Below are positions 1 to 8,990 of a stretch of 64,000 nucleotides of DNA, one piece after another. The position numbers were made by a program, and so were the translations under genes. The notes below the pieces were generated by a model, which ran no database searches, was not told where the DNA came from, and saw only the letters and a list, made by a program, of their open reading frames with translations. Origin of the DNA: Nitrospira sp. KM1 (GTDB lineage: Bacteria; Nitrospirota; Nitrospiria; Nitrospirales; Nitrospiraceae). The stretch is taken from contig NZ_AP022671.1 in the NCBI RefSeq assembly GCF_011405515.1, forward strand, positions 3,100,001 through 3,164,000, read 5' to 3'. Every line of letters starts with the position of its first letter. Position 1 is the stretch's first letter.

Positions 1-495
1 GTGGATCTCATTCGTAAGGCCCTGGCGGCATTTACGGGAGTTGAACGCCGATTTCATCTCCGAGGCGAGACGAACGGAATTATGGTTGTGGATGATTACG
101 GCCATCATCCGACGGAGATCAGGGCGACGCTGGCTGCCGCGAAGCAAGGATGGGCTGAGCGACGGCTGATGGTCCTCTTTCAACCGCACCGCTATACGAG
201 AACCCGCGATCTCCTGGATGAATTTTCTCAAGCGTTCAGCGACGCCGACCATCTCTTTCTCACAGAAATCTATCCGGCGAGTGAGCAGCCGATTCCCGGC
301 GTCTCCGGATCCAAGCTCGCAGAAGCTATTCGATCCGTGGGACATCCGTCCGTGACCTTCGTCGAACGGAAAGACCAACTTGTCGATCAGGTTCTGCCTC
401 AGATTCGATCTGGAGATTTGGTGCTGACTTTGGGAGCAGGAGACATCTGGAAGTCGGGACCGGAACTCTTGGCAAGGTTGACGAACGGAACATGA
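1..495 (+). CDS. murC: UDP-N-acetylmuramate--L-alanine ligase, C-terminal part (cut by window start)
   Basis: This is the C-terminal third of the ligase that adds L-alanine to UDP-MurNAc in the cytoplasm. The motif DDYGHHPTE at residues 31-39 of the visible part is the Mur ligase C-terminal domain signature, and the protein ends in the usual 'LGAGDIWKSG' type segment. MurC is normally about 460 residues, so roughly 300 lie outside the window; the GTG at base 1 is simply the window edge, not a start. The stop at 493-495 lies just before murB, which begins 5 bases later, so the two are surely co-transcribed. The order murC-murB-ddl-ftsQ-ftsA-ftsZ is the classical division and cell wall cluster. 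Confidence 0.93.
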   Translation: MDLIRKALAAFTGVERRFHLRGETNGIMVVDDYGHHPTEIRATLAAAKQGWAERRLMVLFQPHRYTRTRDLLDEFSQAFSDADHLFLTEIYPASEQPIPGVSGSKLAEAIRSVGHPSVTFVERKDQLVDQVLPQIRSGDLVLTLGAGDIWKSGPELLARLTNGT

Positions 496-499
496 ACCG

Positions 500-1447
500 A
501 TGCACCGGAGAGTTCGCGGAGAGGATGCCAGCCGTGACAGGAACACATTTCGTAAACGGGATCTGGCCGCGGCAGTGGCTGGCATTAAGGGCGCCGTGTC
601 ATTCGATATTGGACTGGGACCGTATACGTCATTTCGCATCGGCGGCCCGGCTGATGTGCTGGTCGAACCGGCCGACATTGAAGACCTCGTCCAGCTTGTC
701 CGTCAAGCACGTCGTCAACGTGTTCCGATATTCGTGGTGGGCGGTACCAATTTGCTCATCCGAGACGGTGGCATTCGGGGAATCGTGGTGAACATGTCCG
801 CGCTGCGGTCCATCAAGGATGAGCCGGGTCAGGTGCTGTACGTCGAGGCAGGGGTCGGGATGCCGACGCTCATTAGTTATGCGATCCGCCGCTCTTTGGC
901 GGGTTTGGAGTGGGCGGCCGGGATTCCCGGTACGGTCGGTGGCTGCGTGGTGATGAACGCCGGAACGAGACTGGGAGAGATGAAACAGTCAGTGCAAGCC
1001 GTTCGCATGGTCTCGATGCGCGGGAAGGTCATCGACATTCCTTCCTCAGCTATTCCGTTCGAGTACCGTCGCGCTGACCTGCCCAAGGGGATCGTGGCAG
1101 GCGTCTGGCTCCAATTGCGGCAAGGAGTCAAGGCCGACATTCAACAAGTGGTCAAAGAGTACCTGCACTATCGACGCGAGACACAGCCGCTTGCCCAGCC
1201 GAGCGCAGGGTGTGTCTTCAAGAATCCACCCAAGGATTCGGCAGGGAGGTTGATCGAATCGGCCGGGCTGAAGGGCATGCGCGTGGGCGACGCCGAAGTG
1301 TCGACCAAACACGGAAACTTTATCGTGAATAGAGGTCAGGCTCGGGCGGCCGACGTTGTGGCGCTGATCGAAAAGGTTCGCCGAATAATTCGACGGCAGG
1401 CCGGGATCCGGCTTGATCTTGAACTCAAGATCGTGGGGCAGAGGTAA
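500..1447 (+). CDS. murB: UDP-N-acetylenolpyruvoylglucosamine reductase
   Basis: This FAD enzyme reduces UDP-GlcNAc-enolpyruvate to UDP-MurNAc with NADPH. The 315-residue protein shows the FAD-binding motif GGTNLL (residues 81-86), GIPGTVGG (141-148) and the active-site loop SAGCVFKNP beginning at S235. The position that protonates the enolpyruvyl intermediate is serine in the Escherichia coli enzyme (S229) but cysteine here (C238); Cys at this site is expected to be functional but is worth noting. The first 30 residues are not conserved, so a start slightly downstream is possible. The stop codon overlaps the ddl start (TAATG). Confidence 0.95.
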   Translation: MHRRVRGEDASRDRNTFRKRDLAAAVAGIKGAVSFDIGLGPYTSFRIGGPADVLVEPADIEDLVQLVRQARRQRVPIFVVGGTNLLIRDGGIRGIVVNMSALRSIKDEPGQVLYVEAGVGMPTLISYAIRRSLAGLEWAAGIPGTVGGCVVMNAGTRLGEMKQSVQAVRMVSMRGKVIDIPSSAIPFEYRRADLPKGIVAGVWLQLRQGVKADIQQVVKEYLHYRRETQPLAQPSAGCVFKNPPKDSAGRLIESAGLKGMRVGDAEVSTKHGNFIVNRGQARAADVVALIEKVRRIIRRQAGIRLDLELKIVGQR

Positions 1448-2430
1448 TGGCGAAGAAGCGTCGGTTACTGACCAGTTCCCGTGTTGGTGTGCTGATGGGA
1501 GGACAGTCATCTGAGCGGGAAGTGTCCCTGCGCACCGGCGCGGCGGTCCATCAAGCGCTTCTCCGACGAGGATATGACGCGGTGGCAATAGACGTCGGTC
1601 CGTCACTGAGTAAAGATCTTCAAGCACACAGTATCGCCATGGCATTTCTTGCGCTCCATGGACCTGGCGGCGAGGATGGCTCCATCCAGGGGTACTTAGA
1701 GACGTTGGGCATTCCCTACACGGGATCTGGCATCCATTCCAGTGCGGTAGGGATGCATAAAGAAACGACAAAGATTCTCTTGCGAGCGCAAGCCATACCG
1801 GTTCCGACGGGATTTGTCATTAGGCGCGGTGCATTGAGATCAAGTGGCCGGTCCTTGCGAAGTACCAAATTGCGCTTGCCGGTGGTCGTCAAGCCCGCTT
1901 CTGAAGGATCGACGATCGGAGTCACCATCGTGAAGAAGCCATCACAGTGGAACCCTGCCGTGGCCCTCGCGCATCAATACGACCGTGAGGCGGTCGTCGA
2001 GGCCTATGTTCCAGGGCATGAAGTGACGGTGTCGCTCCTTGGGAGACGAGACGGAGCGCCGTTGGTCTTGCCTGCCGTCGAAATCATGGCACCCGGAGGA
2101 TTCTACGACTACGCGGCAAAATACGAGAAAGGCAAGACTCGGTATGTCTGTCCGGCACCATTACCGGCCTCCATCACCACGCACATCCGCAAGCTGGCAT
2201 CGCAAACATACGAAGCATTGGGGTGTGCGGGCGCCGTACGTGTGGATTTTCGCATTACCCCGCGCGGACGCCCCTATGTGTTGGAGATCAATACGGTTCC
2301 CGGCATGACGGAGACCAGCCTGCTGCCGATGGCGGCCGCGCAGGCCGGCATCGGCTATGACGAACTCACCGAACGGATTTTGGAGTCTGCCATCGTGCGC
2401 AGGGAACAGATGACGCAAAGGAGCAAATAA
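1447..2430 (+). CDS. ddl: D-alanine--D-alanine ligase
   Basis: This ATP-grasp ligase makes the D-Ala-D-Ala dipeptide of peptidoglycan. It has 327 residues, within the family range. The N-terminal GGQSSEREVSL (18-28) carries the conserved Glu (E23) that binds the first D-Ala, and EINTVPGMT beginning at E280 holds the Mg-binding Asn (N282) and the substrate loop. The ATG overlaps the murB stop by one base, which suggests translational coupling. ftsQ starts 3 bases after its stop. Confidence 0.95.
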   Translation: MAKKRRLLTSSRVGVLMGGQSSEREVSLRTGAAVHQALLRRGYDAVAIDVGPSLSKDLQAHSIAMAFLALHGPGGEDGSIQGYLETLGIPYTGSGIHSSAVGMHKETTKILLRAQAIPVPTGFVIRRGALRSSGRSLRSTKLRLPVVVKPASEGSTIGVTIVKKPSQWNPAVALAHQYDREAVVEAYVPGHEVTVSLLGRRDGAPLVLPAVEIMAPGGFYDYAAKYEKGKTRYVCPAPLPASITTHIRKLASQTYEALGCAGAVRVDFRITPRGRPYVLEINTVPGMTETSLLPMAAAQAGIGYDELTERILESAIVRREQMTQRSK

Positions 2431-2432
2431 CC

Positions 2433-3302
2433 GTGTGGTCTCCATTTCGGAAACGGCGTCAAGCAAAGATCGAGGTCCGCACCAATCGATGGAAAGGGTC
2501 TCGGGCGGCCCAAGCTGCCGAAGAACATCAGCAGCTGAAACGATCGAAACGGTTGGCGACCTGCCGGCGCATGGCCCGCGGATTCGCGTGGGGAGCGGCA
2601 TCGGCGGGAATGATATGGATGGGAATTGTTGGCATTCGAGAAACAGGGCCGATGATTCAACGAGGTTTGGAGATCAGAGAATTTCATATAGAAGGCGTGC
2701 ACCATGTGACGGCCCAGGAAATTGTCGACCGATTGTCGCTGAAGAAGGGGATCGCGCTCCATCAAGTGAACCTCTCATATCTCGCCGAGCGGTTGCAGGC
2801 TCTGCCATGGATCAAAGAGGCGACGATTGAAAGGCGGCCGCTGCATGAATTGCGTATCAGCGTCGTGGAGCGCACTCCCGCCGCCATCATCAAAGTGGGC
2901 GTTGAGCATTTCCTGGTCGATCAAGAAGGTGTGATGTTGAACCGGCTGGGGGCTCACGACGAATTGGCACTGCCTCTCCTGACCGGCCGTGAGGCACGGT
3001 CTGCGCTGCGCGGCGATGTGCGAGCCAGGAGAACAGTAGAAGCCTCCGTTGAATTGGCCAAAGTCATGGCGAATACCGTGGATGGGCGAGTGGAAATTGA
3101 TCTCTCTGATCCGGCCGGGCCCGTTGTTTCCACCAAGGGTACGCGGTTCCAATTTGCAGCCCATGCTCTCGTTGACCAATGGAACAGATTTAAAACGGTG
3201 AAGTCCGTATCCAGGCTTGGAGCTTCGGATGGCAAACGGCATGAGGGCGGCGAAGTGGATTTGCGATACGACAATCGCGTCATCGTCCGGGAAAGGGGGT
3301 AG
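2433..3302 (+). CDS. ftsQ: Cell division protein FtsQ
   Basis: This is a bitopic inner-membrane protein of the divisome that links early and late division proteins. The 289-residue product has a basic cytoplasmic N-terminus, one hydrophobic segment at about residues 50-68, and then a POTRA-like domain (about 82-150, 'IREFHIEGVHHVTAQEIVDRL') and the FtsQ/DivIB beta domain. The GTG start lies 3 bases after ddl. Sequence conservation in this family is low, so the call rests on domain layout plus position between ddl and ftsA. Confidence 0.9.
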   Translation: MWSPFRKRRQAKIEVRTNRWKGSRAAQAAEEHQQLKRSKRLATCRRMARGFAWGAASAGMIWMGIVGIRETGPMIQRGLEIREFHIEGVHHVTAQEIVDRLSLKKGIALHQVNLSYLAERLQALPWIKEATIERRPLHELRISVVERTPAAIIKVGVEHFLVDQEGVMLNRLGAHDELALPLLTGREARSALRGDVRARRTVEASVELAKVMANTVDGRVEIDLSDPAGPVVSTKGTRFQFAAHALVDQWNRFKTVKSVSRLGASDGKRHEGGEVDLRYDNRVIVRERG

Positions 3303-3305
3303 GCA

Positions 3306-4541
3306 GTGGCAAAACGCGATCAAATTCTTGTGGGCTTGGACATTGGAACCACGAAGATCTGCGCCATTGTCTCCGAAGTCACTGATGACGGTGTGCTGAA
3401 CATCATCGGGGTGGGGTCGAGTCCGTCTCGCGGGCTGCGCAAGGGTGTCGTCGTGGACATCGAAAGCACCGTGGAATCGATTAAGAAAGCGGTGGAGGAA
3501 GCGGAACTCATGGCGGCGGTCCAGATCAATTCTGTCTATACCGGAATTGCCGGAAGCCACATCTCGGCGGAAAACTGCAAAGGCGTTGTCGCGCTCAAGA
3601 AATCAGAGGTGACTCGCGACGACGTGCAACGGGCTATCGAAAGCGCCAGAACCGTGGCAGTCATCCCGCACGAACGACGTATCCTGCATGTGCTGCCGAG
3701 GGAATTCATGGTCGATGGGCAGGAAGGCGTACGTGAACCGTTAGGACTGTCCGGCAATCGGTTGGAAGTCAACGTCCACGTCATCACCGGCGCTGTGACG
3801 TCCGCACAAAACATTATCAAAAGTGTGAATCGGGCCGGACTCGATGTGGTGGACATTATTCTGCAACCGCTGGCTTCCAGCGAAGCCGTATTGAGCCAGG
3901 AGGAACGTGATCTCGGCGTGGCGATGGTCGATCTCGGCGGCGGCACGACGGATCTGGCCATCTTCCTCGACGGAAGTATCAGACACTCCGCCGTCCTGCC
4001 CATCGGCGGTCAGAATCTCACGAAGGATTTGGCCATCGGCTTGCTGACATCGCAAACGGAAGCCGAGAGGATCAAAGTACAACATGGTCAGGCGAGAACG
4101 GAACTCGTGCTCGGGCACGAGCGGGTAGAAGTCCCCTCAGTCGGGGACCGTCCGGCGCGAACCTTTTCACGGCGTGACATTGCGGAGATTCTCGAACCGA
4201 GAGTCGATGAGATGTTCGAACTGGTCAGACGAGAGATCGTGCGTGCCGGGTACGAAGGAATGCTGGGAGCCGGCGTGGTCATCACGGGGGGGACGTCGCT
4301 GCTGGAAGGGATGCCGGATGCGGCTGAACATGCCTTGAATCTTCCTGCACGGAGGGGCGCACCTTCCGGAATCGGCGGGTTGCGGGACATCGTGAGCAAT
4401 CCCATGCATGCAACGGGCGTCGGCTTGCTTCTTCATGCACGTCGGCACACTGACGAGATGGCTGCGGCGGGGTTGCGAAGCGGTCGGTCGTTGGGAAGGG
4501 TATTCGATCGGATGAAATCGTGGATGTTCGAGTTCTTCTAA
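3306..4541 (+). CDS. ftsA: Cell division protein FtsA
   Basis: This actin-like ATPase tethers FtsZ to the membrane. The 411 residues start with the phosphate-1 motif '[14 protein letters not shown]' and include the SHS2 subdomain and the phosphate-2 motif [11 protein letters not shown] at about residues 209-221. The C-terminus '[17 protein letters not shown]' is an amphipathic membrane-targeting helix of the expected type. The start is GTG at 3306, 3 bases after ftsQ. Forty bases after its stop lies a GC-rich hairpin, then ftsZ. Confidence 0.96.
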   Translation: MAKRDQILVGLDIGTTKICAIVSEVTDDGVLNIIGVGSSPSRGLRKGVVVDIESTVESIKKAVEEAELMAAVQINSVYTGIAGSHISAENCKGVVALKKSEVTRDDVQRAIESARTVAVIPHERRILHVLPREFMVDGQEGVREPLGLSGNRLEVNVHVITGAVTSAQNIIKSVNRAGLDVVDIILQPLASSEAVLSQEERDLGVAMVDLGGGTTDLAIFLDGSIRHSAVLPIGGQNLTKDLAIGLLTSQTEAERIKVQHGQARTELVLGHERVEVPSVGDRPARTFSRRDIAEILEPRVDEMFELVRREIVRAGYEGMLGAGVVITGGTSLLEGMPDAAEHALNLPARRGAPSGIGGLRDIVSNPMHATGVGLLLHARRHTDEMAAAGLRSGRSLGRVFDRMKSWMFEFF

Positions 4542-4545
4542 CGCT

Positions 4546-4570
4546 CGCGCGGACACGCCACTGCCGCGCG
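4546..4570 (+). other. GC-rich inverted repeat between ftsA and ftsZ
   Basis: CGCGCGG (4546-4552) and CCGCGCG (4564-4570) are perfect complements around an 11-base loop. No T-run follows, so it is not a standard terminator. It may act as an mRNA processing or stability element that lets ftsZ be expressed at a different level from ftsA; this role is inference. Confidence 0.35.
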
Positions 4571-4593
4571 GCTTGCTCAAGGGAGGTGCCCCC

Positions 4594-5772
4594 ATGTTCT
4601 CATTTCAAGAAGATGTCGTCTCTCCGGTCCGGATCAAGGTCATCGGTGTCGGCGGCGCCGGATGTAATGCCGTCAATACCATGATTACCTCCGGGCTCGC
4701 TCGGGTTGATTTTATTGCGGCCAACACCGACCTCCAGGCCCTGGAGCGCTCGCGTGCCGGATACAAAGTTCAACTCGGCCCTGAACGGACAAGGGGGCTC
4801 GGCGCGGGGGCAAAACCGGAAATTGGAAAAGAATCGGCCTTGGAAAGCAAGGACCAGATCCGTGAGTGCCTTGAAAATTCCGATATGGTCTTCGTGACGG
4901 CTGGAATGGGCGGAGGAACTGGAACCGGAGCGGCTCCGATCGTGGCCAGCATTGCCAGGGAGTTGGGCATTCTGACCGTTGGCGTTGTAACCAAACCGTT
5001 TCAGTACGAGGGCCATCGCCGGATGTGCCATGCTGATGAAGGGATACGAGACCTGCGGCGACATGTCGATACCCTTTTGATCATTCCGAATCAGCGACTC
5101 TTGGGAATCGTCGACAAGACCACGCCGCTTCTGGAGGCGTTCAAAGTTGCGGATGATGTGTTGCGACAGGCGATCCAAGGCATTGCCGACGTGATCACGA
5201 CGACCGGCCATGTGAATGTGGACTTTGCCGACGTCCGCACGATCATGTCGCATACGGGGCGTGCCGTCATGGGCATGGGCGTATCCCGGGGTACGAACCG
5301 TGCCATCGAAGCGGCTCAAAAGGCCATTTCCAGTCCGCTCTTAGAGGAGGGGAGTGTGGAAGGCGCACGGGGCGTTCTGCTCAATATTACGGGTGGCCAA
5401 AACATGTCGCTTCATGAGATTGAAGAAGCTGCGTCGATCATCCAACAAACGGCAGATTCCGAGGCCAATATCATCGTCGGCCAAGTGATCAATCCGGACA
5501 TGGGTGATGACCTGGTAGTCACAGTGATCGCGACAGGGTTTGAGCGTGAGGAACAGCCGGCGGCGGCATCCATGGCAGCCTCCCGACCATCTCGAAATGC
5601 GCATCAGTCCATGAGTAGCGCAGCCGCAGTGGCCGACCGGCCACACAAAGATCTCGATCGGCCGACATTTCTTCGTCGGATGAGCGAATCCAACCATGCG
5701 ATGGACCGTGTGGCAGTGGTAGCGGACGACGAGTGGGATGTACCGACCTTTTTACGAAAGCAAGCTGACTAG
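4594..5772 (+). CDS. ftsZ: Cell division protein FtsZ
   Basis: This tubulin-like GTPase forms the cytokinetic ring. The start at 4594 is chosen because GGGAGGTG (4581-4588) sits just upstream; a longer TTG frame from 4573 would place that site inside the gene. The 392-residue protein has [11 protein letters not shown] (18-28), the tubulin signature [10 protein letters not shown] at about 105-116, and the T7 loop region '[11 protein letters not shown]'. Oddity: the C-terminal peptide that binds FtsA and other partners occurs twice, as DRPTFLRR (355-362) and [11 protein letters not shown] (382-392), separated by about 20 residues. Confidence 0.97.
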   Translation: MFSFQEDVVSPVRIKVIGVGGAGCNAVNTMITSGLARVDFIAANTDLQALERSRAGYKVQLGPERTRGLGAGAKPEIGKESALESKDQIRECLENSDMVFVTAGMGGGTGTGAAPIVASIARELGILTVGVVTKPFQYEGHRRMCHADEGIRDLRRHVDTLLIIPNQRLLGIVDKTTPLLEAFKVADDVLRQAIQGIADVITTTGHVNVDFADVRTIMSHTGRAVMGMGVSRGTNRAIEAAQKAISSPLLEEGSVEGARGVLLNITGGQNMSLHEIEEAASIIQQTADSEANIIVGQVINPDMGDDLVVTVIATGFEREEQPAAASMAASRPSRNAHQSMSSAAAVADRPHKDLDRPTFLRRMSESNHAMDRVAVVADDEWDVPTFLRKQAD

Positions 5773-5793
5773 AACCGGACAATACACAATACG

Positions 5794-6528
5794 ATGCGCG
5801 CATCTGTGATCACGGTTCCAGCCTTCGCGTCGGCACGTGAAGGGGTCCGGCATTTTTTTGGCACGAAGGACGATGGCGGGTCACGTCCTCTGAGTGTGGG
5901 CATGCCGACGCGTACGGCCATGGGAAGGACCAAAAACTGGCTTCTGTCGGTCAGACAAGTACATGGAACGGATGTCTTGGTGGTGGATCATCCAATTGGC
6001 GAGTCGGACCGCTTTGAAGAGGGATGGGATGCGCTGATTACCAATCAGCCGGGACTCACTGTGGCGGTGAGAACGGCGGATTGTGTGCCGGTCTTGGTCT
6101 ATGATCGGAGGAAACGAGCCGTGGCCGCCATCCACGCAGGTTGGCGAGGAGCGGTTAGTGGAATACTTCCAAAGACGCTCGATCGATTGTCGAACCATTT
6201 TCAGATCGAACGCGGGGATCTTAGGGTAAGCATTGGACCGTCCGCCGGTCCATGCTGCTATGAAGTGGACGATGCGGTGTTGAACCCATTACGGAGCACA
6301 TTCTCAGGATGGGAGCAAGTGGTGCGCAACGATATGGGAAAGAAGACGCATTTCGATCTCAAAGCCTTCGTCAGGATGCAACTGTACCACTATGGCATCG
6401 AGCACCATCATGTAACGAGCGTCAACCTTTGTACGATTTGTCATGAGGAACTCTTCTACTCGTACCGAAGGGAAGGGCGCGTCAATGGAACGATGCTCAG
6501 TGGTATCAGCCTGATCGCGCAAGCATAG
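5794..6528 (+). CDS. pgeF: Peptidoglycan editing factor / polyphenol oxidase family protein
   Basis: This is a DUF152 (YfiH/PgeF) protein. Family members remove wrongly incorporated L-Ser from UDP-MurNAc peptides and also show laccase or purine-nucleoside activity in vitro. The 244 residues carry the metal-binding triad in QVHGTD (H57), ADCVP (C97) and IHAGWRG (H114). The gene follows ftsZ by 21 bases, a frequent position that fits a cell-wall quality-control role. Which of the reported activities applies here cannot be told from sequence. Confidence 0.88.
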   Translation: MRASVITVPAFASAREGVRHFFGTKDDGGSRPLSVGMPTRTAMGRTKNWLLSVRQVHGTDVLVVDHPIGESDRFEEGWDALITNQPGLTVAVRTADCVPVLVYDRRKRAVAAIHAGWRGAVSGILPKTLDRLSNHFQIERGDLRVSIGPSAGPCCYEVDDAVLNPLRSTFSGWEQVVRNDMGKKTHFDLKAFVRMQLYHYGIEHHHVTSVNLCTICHEELFYSYRREGRVNGTMLSGISLIAQA

Positions 6529-6574
6529 TCATCGCGCAAAGAGTTGAAGGCTGTAGCGAAATGTCCCTTCACCC

Positions 6575-7285
6575 ATGAGCCAATTGCCTGGATTCTCGAT
6601 CAGCGATCGGATCGGGATGGTGCGAGACAGAATTCAATCGGCCGCTTCACAATCGGGCCGGGATCCGCAGGCCGTCCGACTGGTTGCCGCCACGAAGGGT
6701 GTTTCGATCGAAAGGCTCAGGGAAGCCATCGGTGTCGGTTTGAACCTGGCCGGTGAAAATCGCCTTCAGGAAGCGCTTCCCAAAATCGAGGCCTTGCAGA
6801 ATACGCCGGTTCGTTGGCATTTTATCGGCCGATTACAACGCCGGAAGGTGCGGGCAGTTGTCGGGGTATTTGACGTGATCCACTCCGTAGACAGCCTTGA
6901 CCTCGCTCAAGAAATCGACAAACGTGCCGGGTTCGCTGGCATCCGGCAGGATATCTTGTTGGAGGTAAATCTCGGTGAGGAACCGTCCAAAGGCGGCTTC
7001 TATGCGGACCACCTCGAACGGGTGCTGCCGCAAATGGGGGGGCTGGCGCATGTGCGAGTGAAAGGGTTGATGATGATTCCGCCACTAGCTACTGTGCCGG
7101 GACACTCAAGGCCATATTTCCGTCGATTGCGCGAATTGGCACATAGCCTGTCCCGACAGTCGATCGGGGACGTCAGCATGGGCGAATTGTCAATGGGCAT
7201 GTCCGACGACTTTGTCGTCGCAATTGAAGAAGGAGCGACTCTGGTGCGGCTTGGCAGAGCGATTTTCGGAGAACGTGATGCCTGA
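6575..7285 (+). CDS. YggS family pyridoxal phosphate homeostasis protein
   Basis: This is a single-domain PLP-binding TIM-barrel protein of the PLPBP/YggS family, which buffers PLP and affects amino-acid pools but has no proven enzymatic reaction. The 236 residues include the PLP lysine in VAATKGVS (K41), and 'GLMMIPP' and 'LSMGMSDDFVVAIEEGATLVRLGRAIFG' near the C-terminus, which are the family's hallmark segments. The next gene, proC, overlaps its 3' end, a pairing common in bacteria. Confidence 0.92.
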   Translation: MSQLPGFSISDRIGMVRDRIQSAASQSGRDPQAVRLVAATKGVSIERLREAIGVGLNLAGENRLQEALPKIEALQNTPVRWHFIGRLQRRKVRAVVGVFDVIHSVDSLDLAQEIDKRAGFAGIRQDILLEVNLGEEPSKGGFYADHLERVLPQMGGLAHVRVKGLMMIPPLATVPGHSRPYFRRLRELAHSLSRQSIGDVSMGELSMGMSDDFVVAIEEGATLVRLGRAIFGERDA

Positions 7286-8090
7286 ACAGAGGTCCGATAC
7301 CGTAGCCTTCATGGGCGGTGGCCAGATGGCGGAGGCAATCATTGGCGGGTTGCTTGCGGGGGACGTACGGAGTGCCGAGGCCATTTGGGCGACAGATCCC
7401 GTGACGGCACGGCGAGATCGGCTGAAAAGTGAGTTCGGTATTCGCGTCGGTGCGGACAATCTCCCTGCTGTCCAGTGGGCGAGCATCGTTGTCTTGGCGG
7501 TGAAGCCTCAGCAGGTGGAACGGCTGCTCAAAGAGCTTGAAAGAGACTTATCGGGTCGAATAGTCGTGTCAATCGTGGCCGGGACATCCATTGCGAACAT
7601 CGCGGATCACTCTCCGGGAGCACGAATCATTAGGGCGATGCCCAACACTCCCGCGCTCGTACGAGAGGGTATGACGGCTCTGGCTTATGGTCCGAATGTG
7701 TCCTCCGATGACGTGGAACAGGTCAGAGCCATGTTTACGGCCGTCGGACGCGTCATTTCCGTCGAAGAGCATCTGATGGATGCGGTCACCGGACTCAGCG
7801 GAAGCGGCCCAGCCTATGTGTTCCAGGCGATCGAGGCATTGGCTGACGGAGGAGTGAAAGTGGGGCTCCCCCGTCAAACCGCGGAAATCCTGGCCGCCCA
7901 GACGGTGCTCGGCGCAGCACGGATGGTGCTCGAATCCGGTGAGCATCCCGCAAAGCTGAAGGATCGGGTCGCCTCGCCGGGAGGAACGACGATGGCGGGA
8001 CTCCATCAACTTGAACAGGGAAGGTTCCGTGCTACACTGATGGGTGCGGTTGAGGCCGCGACGAGGCGATCACGAGAACTGGGACGCTGA
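7278..8090 (+). CDS. proC: Pyrroline-5-carboxylate reductase
   Basis: This enzyme catalyses the last step of proline synthesis, the NAD(P)H-dependent reduction of pyrroline-5-carboxylate. The start at 7278 gives 270 residues, equal to the usual length, and has GGAG at 7268-7271; the open frame extends 22 codons further into the preceding gene. A Rossmann motif 'FMGGGQMAEAIIGGLL' lies at the N-terminus, and 'DAVTGLSGSGPAYVF' and 'KDRVASPGGTT' are the family signatures. The start overlaps the yggS-type gene by 8 bases. Confidence 0.95.
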   Translation: MPEQRSDTVAFMGGGQMAEAIIGGLLAGDVRSAEAIWATDPVTARRDRLKSEFGIRVGADNLPAVQWASIVVLAVKPQQVERLLKELERDLSGRIVVSIVAGTSIANIADHSPGARIIRAMPNTPALVREGMTALAYGPNVSSDDVEQVRAMFTAVGRVISVEEHLMDAVTGLSGSGPAYVFQAIEALADGGVKVGLPRQTAEILAAQTVLGAARMVLESGEHPAKLKDRVASPGGTTMAGLHQLEQGRFRATLMGAVEAATRRSRELGR

Positions 8091-8386
8091 TGTTCATAGG
8101 AGGAAATATCTTGCAGGGTTTTGCCACTGTTTTAGACACGGTCCTCTGGCTCTATATGTGGATCATCATTGCGCGTGCCTTGATATCGTGGGTGAATCCC
8201 GATCCATGGAACCCGATCGTGCAATTCCTTGAACGGGTTACCGAGCCGGTTCTCGCGCCGATCCGTCGATTTGTTGGGTGGCGCATCGGATTCGACATCT
8301 CGCCCATCGTGGCCATATTGGCGATCACGTTTTTGCAAGTCGCGGTAGTGCAAACCTTGCGCGACATCGCTGTCCGCATGAATTGA
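8090..8386 (+). CDS. YggT family membrane protein
   Basis: This is a small integral membrane protein (98 residues from ATG 8090) with two hydrophobic segments flanking the conserved 'ARALISWVNPDPWNPIVQFLERVTEP' type core (quoted in part). YggT proteins have been linked to osmotic tolerance and to division-site proteins in several phyla. A perfect AGGAGG (8098-8103) lies 7 bases before an in-frame TTG at 8111, so the true start may be 8111 (91 residues). It sits between proC and divIVA, an arrangement also known from Gram-positive and cyanobacterial division clusters. Confidence 0.85.
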   Translation: MFIGGNILQGFATVLDTVLWLYMWIIIARALISWVNPDPWNPIVQFLERVTEPVLAPIRRFVGWRIGFDISPIVAILAITFLQVAVVQTLRDIAVRMN

Positions 8387-8405
8387 TTCGTCCAAGGGGG
8401 ATGCC

Positions 8406-8918
8406 ATGAGAATTACACCGCTCGACATCCAGCAGATGGTCTTCAAGGCGAGCTTTCGCGGCTATGATAAGGAAGAGGTGAATCGGTTCCTCGAAGAGAT
8501 CGCGGAAACGGTTGAGATGTTGAACCGAGATAATGCCGTCCAGCGGGAGAAAATTTCCTTCCTTGAGCAGCAAGTGTCCGAACTCAAGCGAACCGAAGTC
8601 ACGTTGTCGAACACGCTTGTTTCGGCTCAGTCGCTCGCAGAGGATGTCAAGCGAAGTGCCCATCGTGAATCGGATCTGATACTGAAAGAGGCAGAGCTGA
8701 AAGCCGGTGAGATGATTCGCAAAGTCCGTATGGAGATGAACGATACTCAGAGGGATCTGGCGTCTCTCCAAAAGCAGCGGTTGCTGATGGTGGAGCGCCT
8801 GCGGGCGACTTTGCGAACGTTTGAACGCATGTTGGAAGTGGAAGAGCAGGAAGCGTTTTCCGACAATCCATCGACCGTTGAGGATAACCTCGAGGGAGAG
8901 TCGAGCGCCGCGCTCTAG
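8406..8918 (+). CDS. divIVA: DivIVA domain-containing protein
   Basis: This is a coiled-coil protein that typically binds curved membrane at poles or septa and recruits partners. The N-terminal lipid-binding domain is clear: 'ITPLDIQQMVFKASFRGYD' then 'KEEVNRFLEEIAE'. Most of residues 30-150 is heptad-rich coiled coil, ending in an acidic tail. The gene has GGGGG at 8396-8400 before the ATG. With 170 residues it is of usual length. Its place at the end of the fts-yggT run suggests a role in growth or division-site placement. Confidence 0.9.
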   Translation: MRITPLDIQQMVFKASFRGYDKEEVNRFLEEIAETVEMLNRDNAVQREKISFLEQQVSELKRTEVTLSNTLVSAQSLAEDVKRSAHRESDLILKEAELKAGEMIRKVRMEMNDTQRDLASLQKQRLLMVERLRATLRTFERMLEVEEQEAFSDNPSTVEDNLEGESSAAL

Positions 8919-8990
8919 GGGCGGCACAGTTCGGTACGTTTGGGCGTGATTCTGTCCCCAGTTGTTCTTGGGATTTTCCTCCAAAAGAAT

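Noticed and set aside
492-791. Plus-strand frame starting in the murC stop codon
   Set aside because: It overlaps murB in another frame; murB is clearly the real gene.
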